Below are positions 53,025 to 62,742 of a stretch of DNA of 64,000 nucleotides, piece by piece (the stretch's first letter is position 1; each line of letters starts with the position of its first letter). Origin of the DNA: Bryobacteraceae bacterium (GTDB lineage: Bacteria; Acidobacteriota; Terriglobia; Bryobacterales; Bryobacteraceae). The position numbers and the translations under genes were made by a program. The DNA is taken from the NCBI GenBank assembly GCA_019752335.1, contig JAIEMJ010000031.1, forward strand, positions 141,210 through 205,209, in the 5' to 3' direction. The notes under the pieces are model-generated. The model was given only the letters and a program-made list of their open reading frames with translations. It searched no databases and was not told the origin of the DNA.

Positions 53025-54083
53025 TTGCCCGAAAGCTACGAACGTATCCTGGTCCGCGCGACGAATTGGATTGGCGACGCCGTCATGTCGCTCCCGGCCC
53101 TCCGCGCCTTGCGCGAGCGCTATCCGCACGCGCGCATCACCTTGCTCGCCATGCCCTGGGTTGCCGACCTCTACGGCCGCGAACCCTTCTGCGACGAACT
53201 GATTCCCTGGCGCGCCCAACGCGGCCCGCGCGATCTGGCCGAGAAGTGGCGCGTCGGCCGCGCCCTCGCCGCGCATCGCTTTGACCTCGCCGTCGTGCTG
53301 CCCAACTCCTTCGATTCGGCCTTACCCGCCTGGCTGGCCGGCATTCCCCGGCGCGTCGGTTTCGACCGTGACGCTCGCGGCTGGCTGCTGACTGACCGTA
53401 TTCCCCGCATCCAGCCCGGCGACACTCCCCCGCACCAGAGCTCTCATTATCTGGAACTGCTCCGGCGCGCGGGCTTGATCGAACGGCTCCCCACCGAGGC
53501 GATCATTCGTTTGGACGGCGCCGCCGCGGCGCGCGAGCAAGGCCGCCAGCGGCTGGGCCCCGGACCCATCGTCGGCGTCTGCCCCGGCGCGGCCTTTGGC
53601 GGAGCGAAGCGCTGGGCCCCGGAACGCTTCGCAACGTCCGCCCGGACGGTCGCTGCGAAGCTAGGCGCGCGCGTGGCTCTCTTTGGTTCGAAGGACGAAG
53701 TGGCGATCTGCGACGAAGTGAATCACCATCTGGGCGGCACGGCGAAGTCCTACGCCGGCGCCACCTCGTTAGGCGAGTTCGTCGAAATGCTCGCCGCTTG
53801 CGACGTCGTCCTCACGAATGACTCGGGGCCGATGCACGTCGCCTCGGCGTTGGGGGTGCCGACGGTGGCCGTCTTCGGGTCGACGGATCACATCGCCACG
53901 GGGCCTACCGGCCCGTTGGCGCGGGTGGTGCGGGAGCCCGTGGCCTGCAGCCCTTGCTTCGAGCGGGAGTGCCCGCTGAGCGAGCCGGCGGCGCATTTAG
54001 CGTGCCTGCGCGGAGTAAGCGCGGAGCGAGTGGCTCGCGAGGCGCTCCAGTTACTTGGCGTGGACGCTCTCGGCGTAGACTAA
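53025..54083 (+). CDS. waaF: Lipopolysaccharide heptosyltransferase II (GT9)
   Basis: The enzyme adds the second L-glycero-D-manno-heptose to the LPS inner core. The 352-residue protein has the GT9 pattern: RILVRATNWIGDAVMSLPALRALR at the N terminus, WRAQRGPRDLAE, FDLAVVLPNSFDSALPAWLAG, GVCPGAAFGGAKRW, NDSGPMHVASALGVPTVAVFGSTD and the C-terminal CSPCFERECPLSE. The start codon is TTG 53025 preceded by agaggt. It indicates that the organism makes heptose-containing LPS. Its 3' end overlaps a short convergent frame. Confidence 0.9.
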   Translation: MPESYERILVRATNWIGDAVMSLPALRALRERYPHARITLLAMPWVADLYGREPFCDELIPWRAQRGPRDLAEKWRVGRALAAHRFDLAVVLPNSFDSALPAWLAGIPRRVGFDRDARGWLLTDRIPRIQPGDTPPHQSSHYLELLRRAGLIERLPTEAIIRLDGAAAAREQGRQRLGPGPIVGVCPGAAFGGAKRWAPERFATSARTVAAKLGARVALFGSKDEVAICDEVNHHLGGTAKSYAGATSLGEFVEMLAACDVVLTNDSGPMHVASALGVPTVAVFGSTDHIATGPTGPLARVVREPVACSPCFERECPLSEPAAHLACLRGVSAERVAREALQLLGVDALGVD

Positions 54084-54278
54084 GTCGCCGGTGAGCCCGT
54101 CGTAGTATTGGATCACTGGAGGACGTGATTCACTTGGGCCACCGCGTAGTAAGGCACTTTTCGCAGCATCCCTGGCACGGGTCACGATAGAACCACGCCG
54201 ATACAACCAGCCGGGAACGATAGTGACCGGGTCGTCATCAGGCACCGGCGAGTTCCCAGCGTACAACCTCGATTTCAC
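54051..54278 (-). CDS. Small hypothetical protein
   Basis: The protein of about 75 residues (GTG 54278) lies in the gap between waaF and the next island and overlaps the waaF 3' end by 33 bp. It has a charged middle (RRGSIVTRARDAAKSALLRGG) and a Tyr/Asp-rich end (VIQYYDGLTGDLVYAESVHAK). There is a ggag sequence about 10 bp upstream of the start. I do not recognise it. The evidence is the coding-like length and start context only. Confidence 0.45.
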   Translation of the reverse strand: MKSRLYAGNSPVPDDDPVTIVPGWLYRRGSIVTRARDAAKSALLRGGPSESRPPVIQYYDGLTGDLVYAESVHAK

Positions 54279-54380
54279 CCATTCAACTCCAATTAGGCAA
54301 AAAGTTTACAACTTAAGGGATTGACTTACTCCGCAAATGGGCGCAAGATACTCCCAATTAGCCAAGTAAGGAGATAAGCG

Positions 54381-55989
54381 TTGCCGAAAAAAAACAACAC
54401 CTTCGGCTCGGGCAATTTTCCGGAATTGCTCACTACTTCTCTGCCTCGTCGCGCTTCGTAGCCCGGCGCAGCAAGGTACCAAAGACTACATTCGTCTTGG
54501 CGGGCGCGTAGTGGCGATTGATTCCACCGTTGCCGTCGTCGTTACGCCCAATCCTCCCTCCACTGTTCCTTCGCCGGGCGGGCAGCTTTCTTTCTCGGCA
54601 AACGTTCCTGTTACGTGGTCGGTAAATCCTTCGAATGGCGGAAGCATTATTGCCATCAGTGACACGGCCGCCACTCTCACCGTCGCAAATCCACTCCCCA
54701 ACGGACTTCTCTCGCTCGACGTGATTGCTACCCCGGCAGGCGGCACCGCATCTCGCACCGTGAATGTTCCTCTACGCACGCCGATTGCGATTAACACCGG
54801 TCCCTCGGTGATGCCGACTGGCGGCCAGGCCTTCTTCTCGGCAAATGTCCCCGTTACGTGGGAGGTGTCGGCGGTGCCTGGCGTTGCCACAATTAACCCT
54901 ACGGCGACAGTCCCTAACGCGTTCGCCAGTGTTGTTGTCTCCGCCAACCCGTCCGGCAATCCTGCGACATTCGTTCTGATCGCCCGCGACGCCCGCGCCG
55001 TTAGCGACCCCCGTTTCCAGGACAACGCGCTATTTTGGATTGTTACCATTCAATACATCAACAATGGTTCGCCGTCCGCCAATGGCCAATTTAACGTCGC
55101 GAATCACAATGGCTCCGCTGCCGCCACCTGGACGTTTGGGTTCACAGATCCGCAAGGACCCCAGAATATCAACTGGATGGCGGTTCACTTTACTACCACC
55201 GGTGCTCGCTCCTTCCCTAACTCTTGCTTGCTAATATTCTTCACGGCGTCTGGCAGCGTTAATCTTTCCAACGACGCGGGCGACGTTTCTTTAGAAGGCG
55301 TTAGCCAACAAGACGAGCCCCTGCGTAATTCCCAGTGCCTCATTGAGATGAAAGGCGTCTACTCCTACACCGCGGGCAACGTTCGATATCTTGTTGTTCC
55401 CGCTTTCATGTCTCCATCGTTCACCGGGCCGCGTGACATTTATCTCAATGCTGGCAACAATCAAGGGCTGTTCGGTTACTGGCCGAAGGTGGCGTCGTTT
55501 TGGCCGATGTTCTACGATACCTTGGCCTCGTCCTTGACGAGTTTTCCCCCTGGTGGGAACGGAGTAGCTTTCACTACTCGCCTGTGGGCAATGAACAACT
55601 TCTTGGGTGGATCGGTCGACTTGATGGGTATAACGGTGAGAGATACGCAAAATCGCTATTGCCAAGTCTTGACATTCCCCAATAGCGCGTGGGTCTATTT
55701 GGTATCCAATAGCCCTTCCGCATTTGACGGCACTAGCCTCCCGAACAATTCCTACGTATTGCAGAATGCTCGTTGCTCGGTACCTGTATCCTCCGTTAAA
55801 ATCAAAAACTATGCCTCGCTCGTGCCGTCCGCACCCTACGCTCTCTTTGACGCCCAAATTCAAGCCAATTCGCCAATTCGGGGCACCACTCAGACCATGA
55901 ACGGACAGATCTTTTACTTCCTGAATTCGAATTGGATTACAGAGGCTGAGCGATATCTCGGACTTTGGCTCATTCCCGGCCTTCTATAG
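54381..55989 (+). CDS. Secreted Ig-like protein, interrupted by a frameshift in an A8 tract
   Basis: TTG 54381 with a strong ribosome-binding site (aaggag, 54368-54373) encodes MPKK, then reads out of frame and stops after 26 codons. One base fewer in the A-run at 54387-54394 restores the signal peptide (ARAIFRNCSLLLCLVALRSPAQQ) and the long reading frame to 55989, about 535 residues. The mature protein starts TKDYIRLGGRVVAID, a motif of RHS-type repeats, followed by two Ig-like units with FSANVPVTWSVNP and FSANVPVTWEVSAVPG, and a Trp/Tyr-rich C-terminal domain. As read, the intact part begins near 54511. It heads the RHS operon region. The alternative is a sequencing error in the homopolymer. 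Confidence 0.72.
54387..54394 (+). repeat. A8 homopolymer at a reading-frame junction
   Basis: Eight consecutive A residues lie within the codons after the TTG start (gccgaaaaaaaacaac). Seven A residues would join the start, signal peptide and mature protein in one frame. Poly-A tracts of this length slip during replication and transcription and are also frequent assembly errors. Confidence 0.85.
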
Positions 55990-56003
55990 GAGTAACTCAC
56001 CAG

Positions 56004-56717
56004 ATGAAAAACATTCTTGCGCTCGTTATCGCTACGTGCCCAGTTCTAGCCCAACTGCAGACTGGCTTTATCCAAGTGGAAACCACCCTCCTCAGCGGCG
56101 CAGCGGGCATCGCTGGCACTGTCGATGGCGTGCCCCCCGGCAAGGCCGAACAGGTTCGCGTCACTGTCGTCCGCACGGAGCCTGCTTCGCCGTTGGCCGT
56201 GGCCTCCATCGCACTCGCCAAAGATGGCTCCTTCGCGCTGAACGCGCTACCGGCCGGCACCTATAGAGTCTGCGTCAACTCCACCGAAGGCGACTTTGTT
56301 GACACTTGCACCTGGGGGCTACCAGCAACGTCGGTCACCGTGTCGGGTGCCCAAAAACTCGCTGCGCAGAAGTTCACCCTTACCAGCGGCGTGCGCTTCA
56401 AAGTCCGCATCGACGATCCCGGTGGTAACCTGCAGCCGAAGGCCGGGGAAAAGGTCGGCCCCCACATTTTAGTCGCCGTCCAGGGATCCAATGGGCTTCT
56501 TCCGCTGGTGCCTTTGGCGAGTTCCCGGGCCGGGCTCGATTACGAAACCGTCATTCCGGTTGGCCAGCCATTGAAGTTCGCTGCTTTCAGCAAAACGGTG
56601 GATTTGGAAGACGAAAGCCGTCAACTGCTCCCCGCCACCGGCATGCTCCGCGACCTCCCCACCGCCACCGCCGCCGCTCCCCCCACCGTGCGCCTCACCG
56701 TGCGCGGCCGTAAATAG
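56004..56717 (+). CDS. Exported protein, unknown function
   Basis: The protein of about 237 residues starts at ATG 56004 behind aggag. It has a signal peptide (MKNILALVIATCPVLAQ) and a carboxypeptidase-regulatory-like beta-sandwich (AGIAGTVDGVPPGKAEQVRVTVV ... LAKDGSFALNALPAGTYRVCV, about 30-100). The C-terminal part (KVRIDDPGGNLQPKAGEKVG, DYETVIPVGQPLKFAAF) is also beta-rich. It is 14 bp after the preceding secreted gene and part of the RHS region. No catalytic motif is visible; adhesion or structural roles are possible. Confidence 0.75.
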   Translation: MKNILALVIATCPVLAQLQTGFIQVETTLLSGAAGIAGTVDGVPPGKAEQVRVTVVRTEPASPLAVASIALAKDGSFALNALPAGTYRVCVNSTEGDFVDTCTWGLPATSVTVSGAQKLAAQKFTLTSGVRFKVRIDDPGGNLQPKAGEKVGPHILVAVQGSNGLLPLVPLASSRAGLDYETVIPVGQPLKFAAFSKTVDLEDESRQLLPATGMLRDLPTATAAAPPTVRLTVRGRK

Positions 56718-56810
56718 CTGAGGCGGCTTGCCTTGCCGGAAGCTAGTCAGCCATCAGGAAAAGGTGTTCGAAAAAGATTCACCAGCTAAAGAGAACCGAG
56801 GTTACCGATC

Positions 56811-57602
56811 ATGATCCACCAAACCCGCCGTTCGCTCCTCCTAGGCGGGCACGCGCTGCTCATCGCGACTCTGGCGAAGGCCCAGCCATCACTCAGCGCC
56901 GGCCGCCGCGATGACTACCTTCGCACCCAAGATCTCCCGCATTTCTTGGGCCGCTACCAAAAAGCCCTCGGTGCGCGCCTCGACACCCCAGGCCTCGAAC
57001 GCCAGGTCTCTTCGGGCACCCTGCGGGAGAAGGGTGCCGACAAAGTTGCTCTCCTGACGTGGGAATTGCCGGGCAAGTTCCGGATCGAAAAAGACGGCAA
57101 AGCCATCGTTGGGGCTCTCGCCGGTCTTCCCGCGCCCGCTATTCCCGGCGTCAGTAGCGAGGATGACGATGACCTGCTGGAATCTCTCTTCCTGGATCGC
57201 GCGGAGTCCGCCCTCTACAATGTCGTCAACGGCGCCGCTGTCCGCGTCATCGGCTACCAGGTGGGCACGCAACGTGGCCGCGTGCCCGGCTATGCTGGTC
57301 CCTATTTTGACATTTTCGATATCACCGCCAAGGCTGACGCCAAAGCAAACAGTCCGTCTCGCAGCAAGCGATACATTTTCGATTCCATGTCTGGTCTTTT
57401 ACAACGTGTGGTCTATGTCACCGTAAAGCCCTCCGGTACCCAAGCCGTAAGTACCGTGTTTTCGCAATGGGCGAAAATTCAAAATGATTTCTTGCCCGGA
57501 GTGATCGAGCGTTCCATTGATCAAGTGAGCGTGGCGCGCTTCACGGCTACTAGCCAGGGCCTCGCTGCACGAACTGCTGACGGAAAATTAGACAGACCCT
57601 AA
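56811..57602 (+). CDS. Exported protein, unknown function
   Basis: The 263-residue protein has a Tat-like leader with twin Arg (RRSLLLGGHALLIATLAKAQ). The mature region has helical and beta stretches (DDYLRTQDLPHFLGRYQKALGARLD, VALLTWELPGKFRIEK, ALYNVVNGAAVRVIGYQVG). I do not recognise the domain. It lies 10 bp before the RHS gene start, so it is most likely co-transcribed with RHS. Its location suggests a role in secretion or display of the RHS protein, but the sequence gives no direct evidence. Confidence 0.75.
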   Translation: MIHQTRRSLLLGGHALLIATLAKAQPSLSAGRRDDYLRTQDLPHFLGRYQKALGARLDTPGLERQVSSGTLREKGADKVALLTWELPGKFRIEKDGKAIVGALAGLPAPAIPGVSSEDDDDLLESLFLDRAESALYNVVNGAAVRVIGYQVGTQRGRVPGYAGPYFDIFDITAKADAKANSPSRSKRYIFDSMSGLLQRVVYVTVKPSGTQAVSTVFSQWAKIQNDFLPGVIERSIDQVSVARFTATSQGLAARTADGKLDRP

Positions 57603-57612
57603 GGAGACATTC

Positions 57613-60600
57613 ATGAAACGCCATTCTCTAGCTCTTTGGTTTGCCCTTTTCGCCGTAATTTCGTCGTCCGCTCAAACTGCCAAACCCACGCGGCCGGACC
57701 GCGGCTTCTACCCGAACGGAAGCTTCTCTCCTTCCGAGTTTGACACCATAAATAACGTCAACGGAAATTTAATTGCCCGCGTACCGATTACCGGGCTGGC
57801 GCCGAGTCGAGGCGGTAGCCAGATCAGCGTCGGCTTAGTCTATAACTCTGCTCTTTATGATACGTTCTCTTCGATTGGCGGGCCTGCCGGATCCTCCTAC
57901 GTCTATCAGGCCCTGAAGAAGAGCGAGTACGGCGGCTGGACCCTGGGCTACCAATACGGGCTAGAGTACGAGACCCGCAGCGTGAGTGGTATCTGCTCCG
58001 CTGCGTTCCCAGAGATCTTCAAAACTTACAAGATGTACTTGCGGACTCCAGACGGGTCATTACATACCCTGCGGCTGCACCCTTACTTAGACGTGAGCGG
58101 CGATGGCTTTTACAGCATCGGGCCCAACCGCAAGGAGCGAGGGTGTGTGGGCAATGGAAATGATGACGTACCTCCCACCGGTGACCTTGTTTACACCACT
58201 ACGGATGGTTCGAACATTCGCGTCGAGCTCAGCTACTCTACTCTCCTCCCCGGTTGCACCATCGCTTCCGACAGCGACAGCTACTGGACCTGCCGGCAGT
58301 GGCGCGTGTTTCTGCCTGACGGCTCTGAAGTTCGCGGCTACGGCAAGAGCGCGAGAACTTTCGTGGACCGCAACGGGAATGAAACTTATTTGAGCCCCTA
58401 TGTCAACTCCGCGGGAAACGCAGTCGATCTGATCGAGGATCAAGCGGGACGCTTCATTGAGATCGAGAAGTTCGTGTCACCCCGGAAAGACGTCATTCGC
58501 CGGTTTGGCTTTGGCCAGCAGTTGCTGGAATGGGAAATTCAGTACCAAACCATTCAAACAGTAGACGGAGTATTTTACCTGTGCGCCGACAATGTACCCC
58601 CGCCCTCAAACTATTGCGTTTTCGGCTCGCCAGGGAACCCCATGAGTCACGAAGTCGTTTCCAAGATCAAGTTTCCCGCGCAGACGGTGAATGGGCTTGC
58701 CTACAGCTTCGACTTTGAGTACTCTGGCGCGGCGCAAAATGGCTGGGGCGAATTACGCACCGCCTATTTTCCCAGCCGCATAACCGCCACCACCACTACC
58801 CGCGCCCGCCTCGACTTCCAATACGTTTGGGATGGGTACACCACCACCGCGATCAACCAACTGCCGATGAGGGATGTTACCCGTAAACTGGAGAATCCCA
58901 TCAAAAAAAGAACTCTCTCGTACACGAGCGGTGATGGCTTTCTCCGCTCGGAGGTGTGGGACTATACCTTTACCGACATTTCGAGCACCACTACCCTCCC
59001 TGACGGTTCTCAGCAGACCGCCTCTTTCGGAGACGTTTCTCAATCCTGGGCCTGGACCCGTGGCTTGGTGTCAAATGAGACGATGCCGTACGGGCGTTCC
59101 GTCTCTCGCATCTGGCAACGCAATCCTCCTCTGGCGCCCATCGCGGCCAACGCCGCCGCCAATGCCTATGTCTCCTCCGAGACCACCAGCCTGGGAACCA
59201 GGGCGAGCCAAGCGAAAACCAGCACGCGCACCTTTACCGTGGATCGCAATGGTAACCAAACGCAGGTCGTAGAATCGGACTGGCTTGCTTCGCCGTTGCG
59301 CCGCCGTGAGGCCGTCTACCTCAATCCCACCACCGTCGCCAATGGCGCGGTTCCCACCGTGGACGAGGTCAATGCCTACTGGCGCGCCGGTCCCCGCCGA
59401 AGTGTGCGCGCGGTGAAACGCCAGCGCACCGTTCAACTCCCCGCAGCGGTTACTCGCAGCCTGACGGAGTTCGCTTACGACGCCAATTGGAACGTCACCC
59501 AGTCCCGCCAATGGGATTCCACCAAGCTCACTACCGCACCGCCAGAGACGGGCGGCGATATTCTCAACGCCGCGAATGCCGTCATTCAGCAGTCCAACTT
59601 CACGCCTACGGGCAACCCCACGAGCGCTATCGACGCGAATGTCAATCAATCTACTTACAGCTACGGGTCCATCTCCGGTTGCAGCCCAACCCAGCCTACG
59701 GTCTCCGATCTTTATCCCACGAGCAAGGTCGAAGGGGCGAACAATACCGCCATTCAGCGGAACTTTAGCCTAAGCTACGATTGCAACACCGGCGTGGTCA
59801 CCAGTGAGACTGACGTCAATAACAGTGACGCTAATGGCACTGTGACTACCAGTCGCGGCTACGATGCCTTCGGACGCCCCCTTGTGGTCACCGCCCCCGA
59901 CGGCAGCCGCACCGAGTGGTTCTATCAGGATGGCAACTACCGCACCGCCGAGTACCGCGACGTGAGCACCGCCGCCGACAAGCGCAATACCACCATTCGC
60001 CACTTTGACGATCTTGGGCGGTTGTTCCTGCAGCAAACCAGCTCGACCGCCACGATTCCTGGTCTCACCAATGCCACGGAAGGCATTCTGGTCGACCAGC
60101 TTTACGAGCCACCCTGCCGGGTACCCAACGCGAATTGCGATACTTTCCGCTACGAAGCGGTTTCCATCCCGTATCGGGTCAATGGCCCCGACCCCCGTGG
60201 CTGGACGCGCACCAAGATCGATGCGCTGAGCCGGCCGGTGGAGGTGCAGTACTTCACGGGCGAAACCAAGCCATTCCCGTGGGCGGGCAACGTGACCAGC
60301 ACCGGAACCGAGACCATGGCCTATAACGCTGACCAAACCATCACCACCGATGCGGCCGGACGCCAGCGCATCAGCGAAGTGGATGGCTTCGGGCGCTTGA
60401 TTCGCGTCGTGGAGGATCCCAACGGCTTGAACTACTCCACCAGCTATGAATATGACGTGCTCGACAACCTCACGCGGGTAGTTCAAGGCAACCGCATCCG
60501 GGACTTCGAATACACCTCACTCAGCCGCCTTCGGAGCACCACCCAGCCGGAGACGGGCTCCATTTTCTACACGTATGACAACAACGGGAACCTACTCACC

Positions 60601-62742
60601 AAGAGCGACGGGCGCGGCACGATGAGCATTAGCGGCTATGACGCGCTCAATCGCATGCTGAGCAAGAGCTGGACCGTCGCCAACACGCCCGCCGTGCAAT
60701 ATTCTTACGATAATTGCACCCAGGGGAAGGGCCGGCTATGTGGCGCCACGGCGGTGGGCGTAAGCACCTCCAGCTTTGAATACGATACGCTGGGAAGGCC
60801 GGTGAAGAAGACGCAAACCATTGGCGGAACGGCCTACGTCATGCAGCAGGGTTACCTGCTGAGCGGAGCGGTGGCGTGGATGATGTATCCCACCGGTACG
60901 TTGGCGCTGCCGCGCAAAGTGAGCTACGAGTACTGGCCGAACGGGCAGACCAAAGGGGTTTGGCAGGGGGAGACCGGTTCCGGCTCTAGATATGCCACGG
61001 TCGAGAGCTATCATGCGGCGGGCCAAGAGAGTAGCGTTCGTCTCGGTAATTTGTTACAGGAAGAAACCACGCTGAACCCCCGCCTACAAGTGTCGGAACG
61101 TAAGGTGACCTTCAACAGCGCTTTCCCGAATAGGATCCTATGGACCGCTGGCTATGACTACGGGTCACCGAACGACGGGAACTTGAAGACGCAGACGATC
61201 ACTGGATGGCTACCCCCGTTCCAGACCTTCAACTTCACGCAGACTTACACTTACGATAACCTAAGCCGCCTGCGAACGATGAAAGATAGCGGGCTGAGTT
61301 GTGGTCCGGACGCGAATACCAACCAGCGCTACGTGTATGACCGGCATGGCAACAAAGCGAACCTCTCCTCGGCCTCTACGTGCGGCGAAGCGAGCGGCGC
61401 GGCCGTGCCGTTCGTCGCCAATGATTTGCCCGCCGATGTCGAAGCCATCTTCCCGGCCAACCGCATCTCGAACTCGAACCCGGACGGCAGCGGCAATCAA
61501 CAGAACTGGGCCGGGCGGACTTTCATCTACGACGGCGAAAACCGGGTCTACCAGGCGAATCTATCTCCCACGTCGTTCTATCGCTACAACTACGACGGCG
61601 AAGGGCGGCGCGTCAGTTCGCAGCGCTTTACCCTGGGCAATCCGGTGCCGCAGGAGAACACTTACTTCATTTACGACGCCAGCGGACAACTGCTCTCGGA
61701 GACCGACGGCGTGACGCCCTTGGGTCCGAACCCGGAACGGAAGTACCTCACCGCCGATCCGCTGGGAAGCACGCGCTTGGTGACGAAGTCGAGCGGCACG
61801 GCGAATACCATCGTCGACGCGCGGTTCGACTATTACCCCTTCGGCGAGGCGATCACGCGGTCGACGGCGGGCTACGCCGGGCCGGCGGTCCGGCCGAGGT
61901 TTACCGGTCAACTGCGGGATTCGGAGACGGGACTCGATTACTTCGGCGCGCGGTATATGGCGGGGTCGATGGGGCGGTTTACGAGCCCAGATCCGTCGCC
62001 TCTCGGAGTGTCGATCCAAGATCCTCAGTCGTGGAATCTCTACTCCAACGTCAGAAATCGTACTACCACGTTTGTCGACACAGCGGGCCTATGGGCGACG
62101 TATATTCACGCGGACATCAATTCGATCGCACTTAGCGGCTATCTTTCCGCAGGACAGATATCGGCACTGAACCAGCGCGCCTACGATTTGGACCGAGACA
62201 ATTCGACAGCGGGGGCAAATGATCATGCTCTTCGGAGGCCGGACCAGAATCCAGAGCAGGGCCGTAATGCTATTTGGTCTAGAGTAGCGTCAGAGATGCG
62301 TCTTGCAAGGCCAACCGGTTCCACCTTGACAGACTTTGACGTTTGGCACCTCGGCAACGCTATACATGCGGTTCAAGATATGACATCTCCGAGTCACACA
62401 AGCAACGCCGGTGAGCCCGGTGTATGGAGTGGCCTCACGCTTGGCGTGATTGGACACGCGATTGGGGAAGGATTACCTTCTGTCAACTGGTCCAGGATAG
62501 GTGTGGCGATTCGATTCACGCTCGCCACACTGGTTCAAGCAGCTCCGGAATATGCAGCATCGAGAGGTTTGACGAGTTCGAATATCGATGCTGTGGCTGC
62601 CAGAAGGATTTCCGACTTTGTATCGTTCCACTTCCGCATGGGACCTAAACCTAACCGCCCGGTGCTGGAGGACGCAGCTCGCCAGTGCGCGCTAGGAAAT
62701 CAAGCGGCTTGTGGAATCGAAAGCGGAGGAAACCCGTTTTGA
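57613..62742 (+). CDS. Secreted RHS-repeat protein with C-terminal zinc phospholipase C/S1-P1-like toxin tip
   Basis: The 1709-residue protein has a signal peptide (MKRHSLALWFALFAVISSSAQ) and many YD/RHS repeats (for example YDAFGRPLVVTAPDGS, YDVLDNLTRVVQG, YDALNRMLSK, YDTLGRPVKKTQ). The RHS core ends with GRFTSPDPSPLG ... SWNLYSNVRN ... FVDTAGLW near residue 1493; DTAGL replaces the more usual DPTGL. The last 215 residues carry DFDVWHLGNAIHAVQD and then MTSPSHTSN (about 1575-1600), matching the Zn-dependent phospholipase C/S1-P1 nuclease pattern H-x-L-G-x3-H-x2-Q-D-x4-P-x-H. A toxin role is inferred from the RHS polymorphic-toxin architecture. It overlaps a small membrane protein gene by 4 bp. 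Confidence 0.85.
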   Translation: MKRHSLALWFALFAVISSSAQTAKPTRPDRGFYPNGSFSPSEFDTINNVNGNLIARVPITGLAPSRGGSQISVGLVYNSALYDTFSSIGGPAGSSYVYQALKKSEYGGWTLGYQYGLEYETRSVSGICSAAFPEIFKTYKMYLRTPDGSLHTLRLHPYLDVSGDGFYSIGPNRKERGCVGNGNDDVPPTGDLVYTTTDGSNIRVELSYSTLLPGCTIASDSDSYWTCRQWRVFLPDGSEVRGYGKSARTFVDRNGNETYLSPYVNSAGNAVDLIEDQAGRFIEIEKFVSPRKDVIRRFGFGQQLLEWEIQYQTIQTVDGVFYLCADNVPPPSNYCVFGSPGNPMSHEVVSKIKFPAQTVNGLAYSFDFEYSGAAQNGWGELRTAYFPSRITATTTTRARLDFQYVWDGYTTTAINQLPMRDVTRKLENPIKKRTLSYTSGDGFLRSEVWDYTFTDISSTTTLPDGSQQTASFGDVSQSWAWTRGLVSNETMPYGRSVSRIWQRNPPLAPIAANAAANAYVSSETTSLGTRASQAKTSTRTFTVDRNGNQTQVVESDWLASPLRRREAVYLNPTTVANGAVPTVDEVNAYWRAGPRRSVRAVKRQRTVQLPAAVTRSLTEFAYDANWNVTQSRQWDSTKLTTAPPETGGDILNAANAVIQQSNFTPTGNPTSAIDANVNQSTYSYGSISGCSPTQPTVSDLYPTSKVEGANNTAIQRNFSLSYDCNTGVVTSETDVNNSDANGTVTTSRGYDAFGRPLVVTAPDGSRTEWFYQDGNYRTAEYRDVSTAADKRNTTIRHFDDLGRLFLQQTSSTATIPGLTNATEGILVDQLYEPPCRVPNANCDTFRYEAVSIPYRVNGPDPRGWTRTKIDALSRPVEVQYFTGETKPFPWAGNVTSTGTETMAYNADQTITTDAAGRQRISEVDGFGRLIRVVEDPNGLNYSTSYEYDVLDNLTRVVQGNRIRDFEYTSLSRLRSTTQPETGSIFYTYDNNGNLLTKSDGRGTMSISGYDALNRMLSKSWTVANTPAVQYSYDNCTQGKGRLCGATAVGVSTSSFEYDTLGRPVKKTQTIGGTAYVMQQGYLLSGAVAWMMYPTGTLALPRKVSYEYWPNGQTKGVWQGETGSGSRYATVESYHAAGQESSVRLGNLLQEETTLNPRLQVSERKVTFNSAFPNRILWTAGYDYGSPNDGNLKTQTITGWLPPFQTFNFTQTYTYDNLSRLRTMKDSGLSCGPDANTNQRYVYDRHGNKANLSSASTCGEASGAAVPFVANDLPADVEAIFPANRISNSNPDGSGNQQNWAGRTFIYDGENRVYQANLSPTSFYRYNYDGEGRRVSSQRFTLGNPVPQENTYFIYDASGQLLSETDGVTPLGPNPERKYLTADPLGSTRLVTKSSGTANTIVDARFDYYPFGEAITRSTAGYAGPAVRPRFTGQLRDSETGLDYFGARYMAGSMGRFTSPDPSPLGVSIQDPQSWNLYSNVRNRTTTFVDTAGLWATYIHADINSIALSGYLSAGQISALNQRAYDLDRDNSTAGANDHALRRPDQNPEQGRNAIWSRVASEMRLARPTGSTLTDFDVWHLGNAIHAVQDMTSPSHTSNAGEPGVWSGLTLGVIGHAIGEGLPSVNWSRIGVAIRFTLATLVQAAPEYAASRGLTSSNIDAVAARRISDFVSFHFRMGPKPNRPVLEDAARQCALGNQAACGIESGGNPF

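Noticed and set aside
52932..53276. N-terminal extension of the PhyH-type oxygenase
   Set aside because: It would lie antisense to the heptosyltransferase 5' end and gives no domain; ATG 52931 fits the family start.
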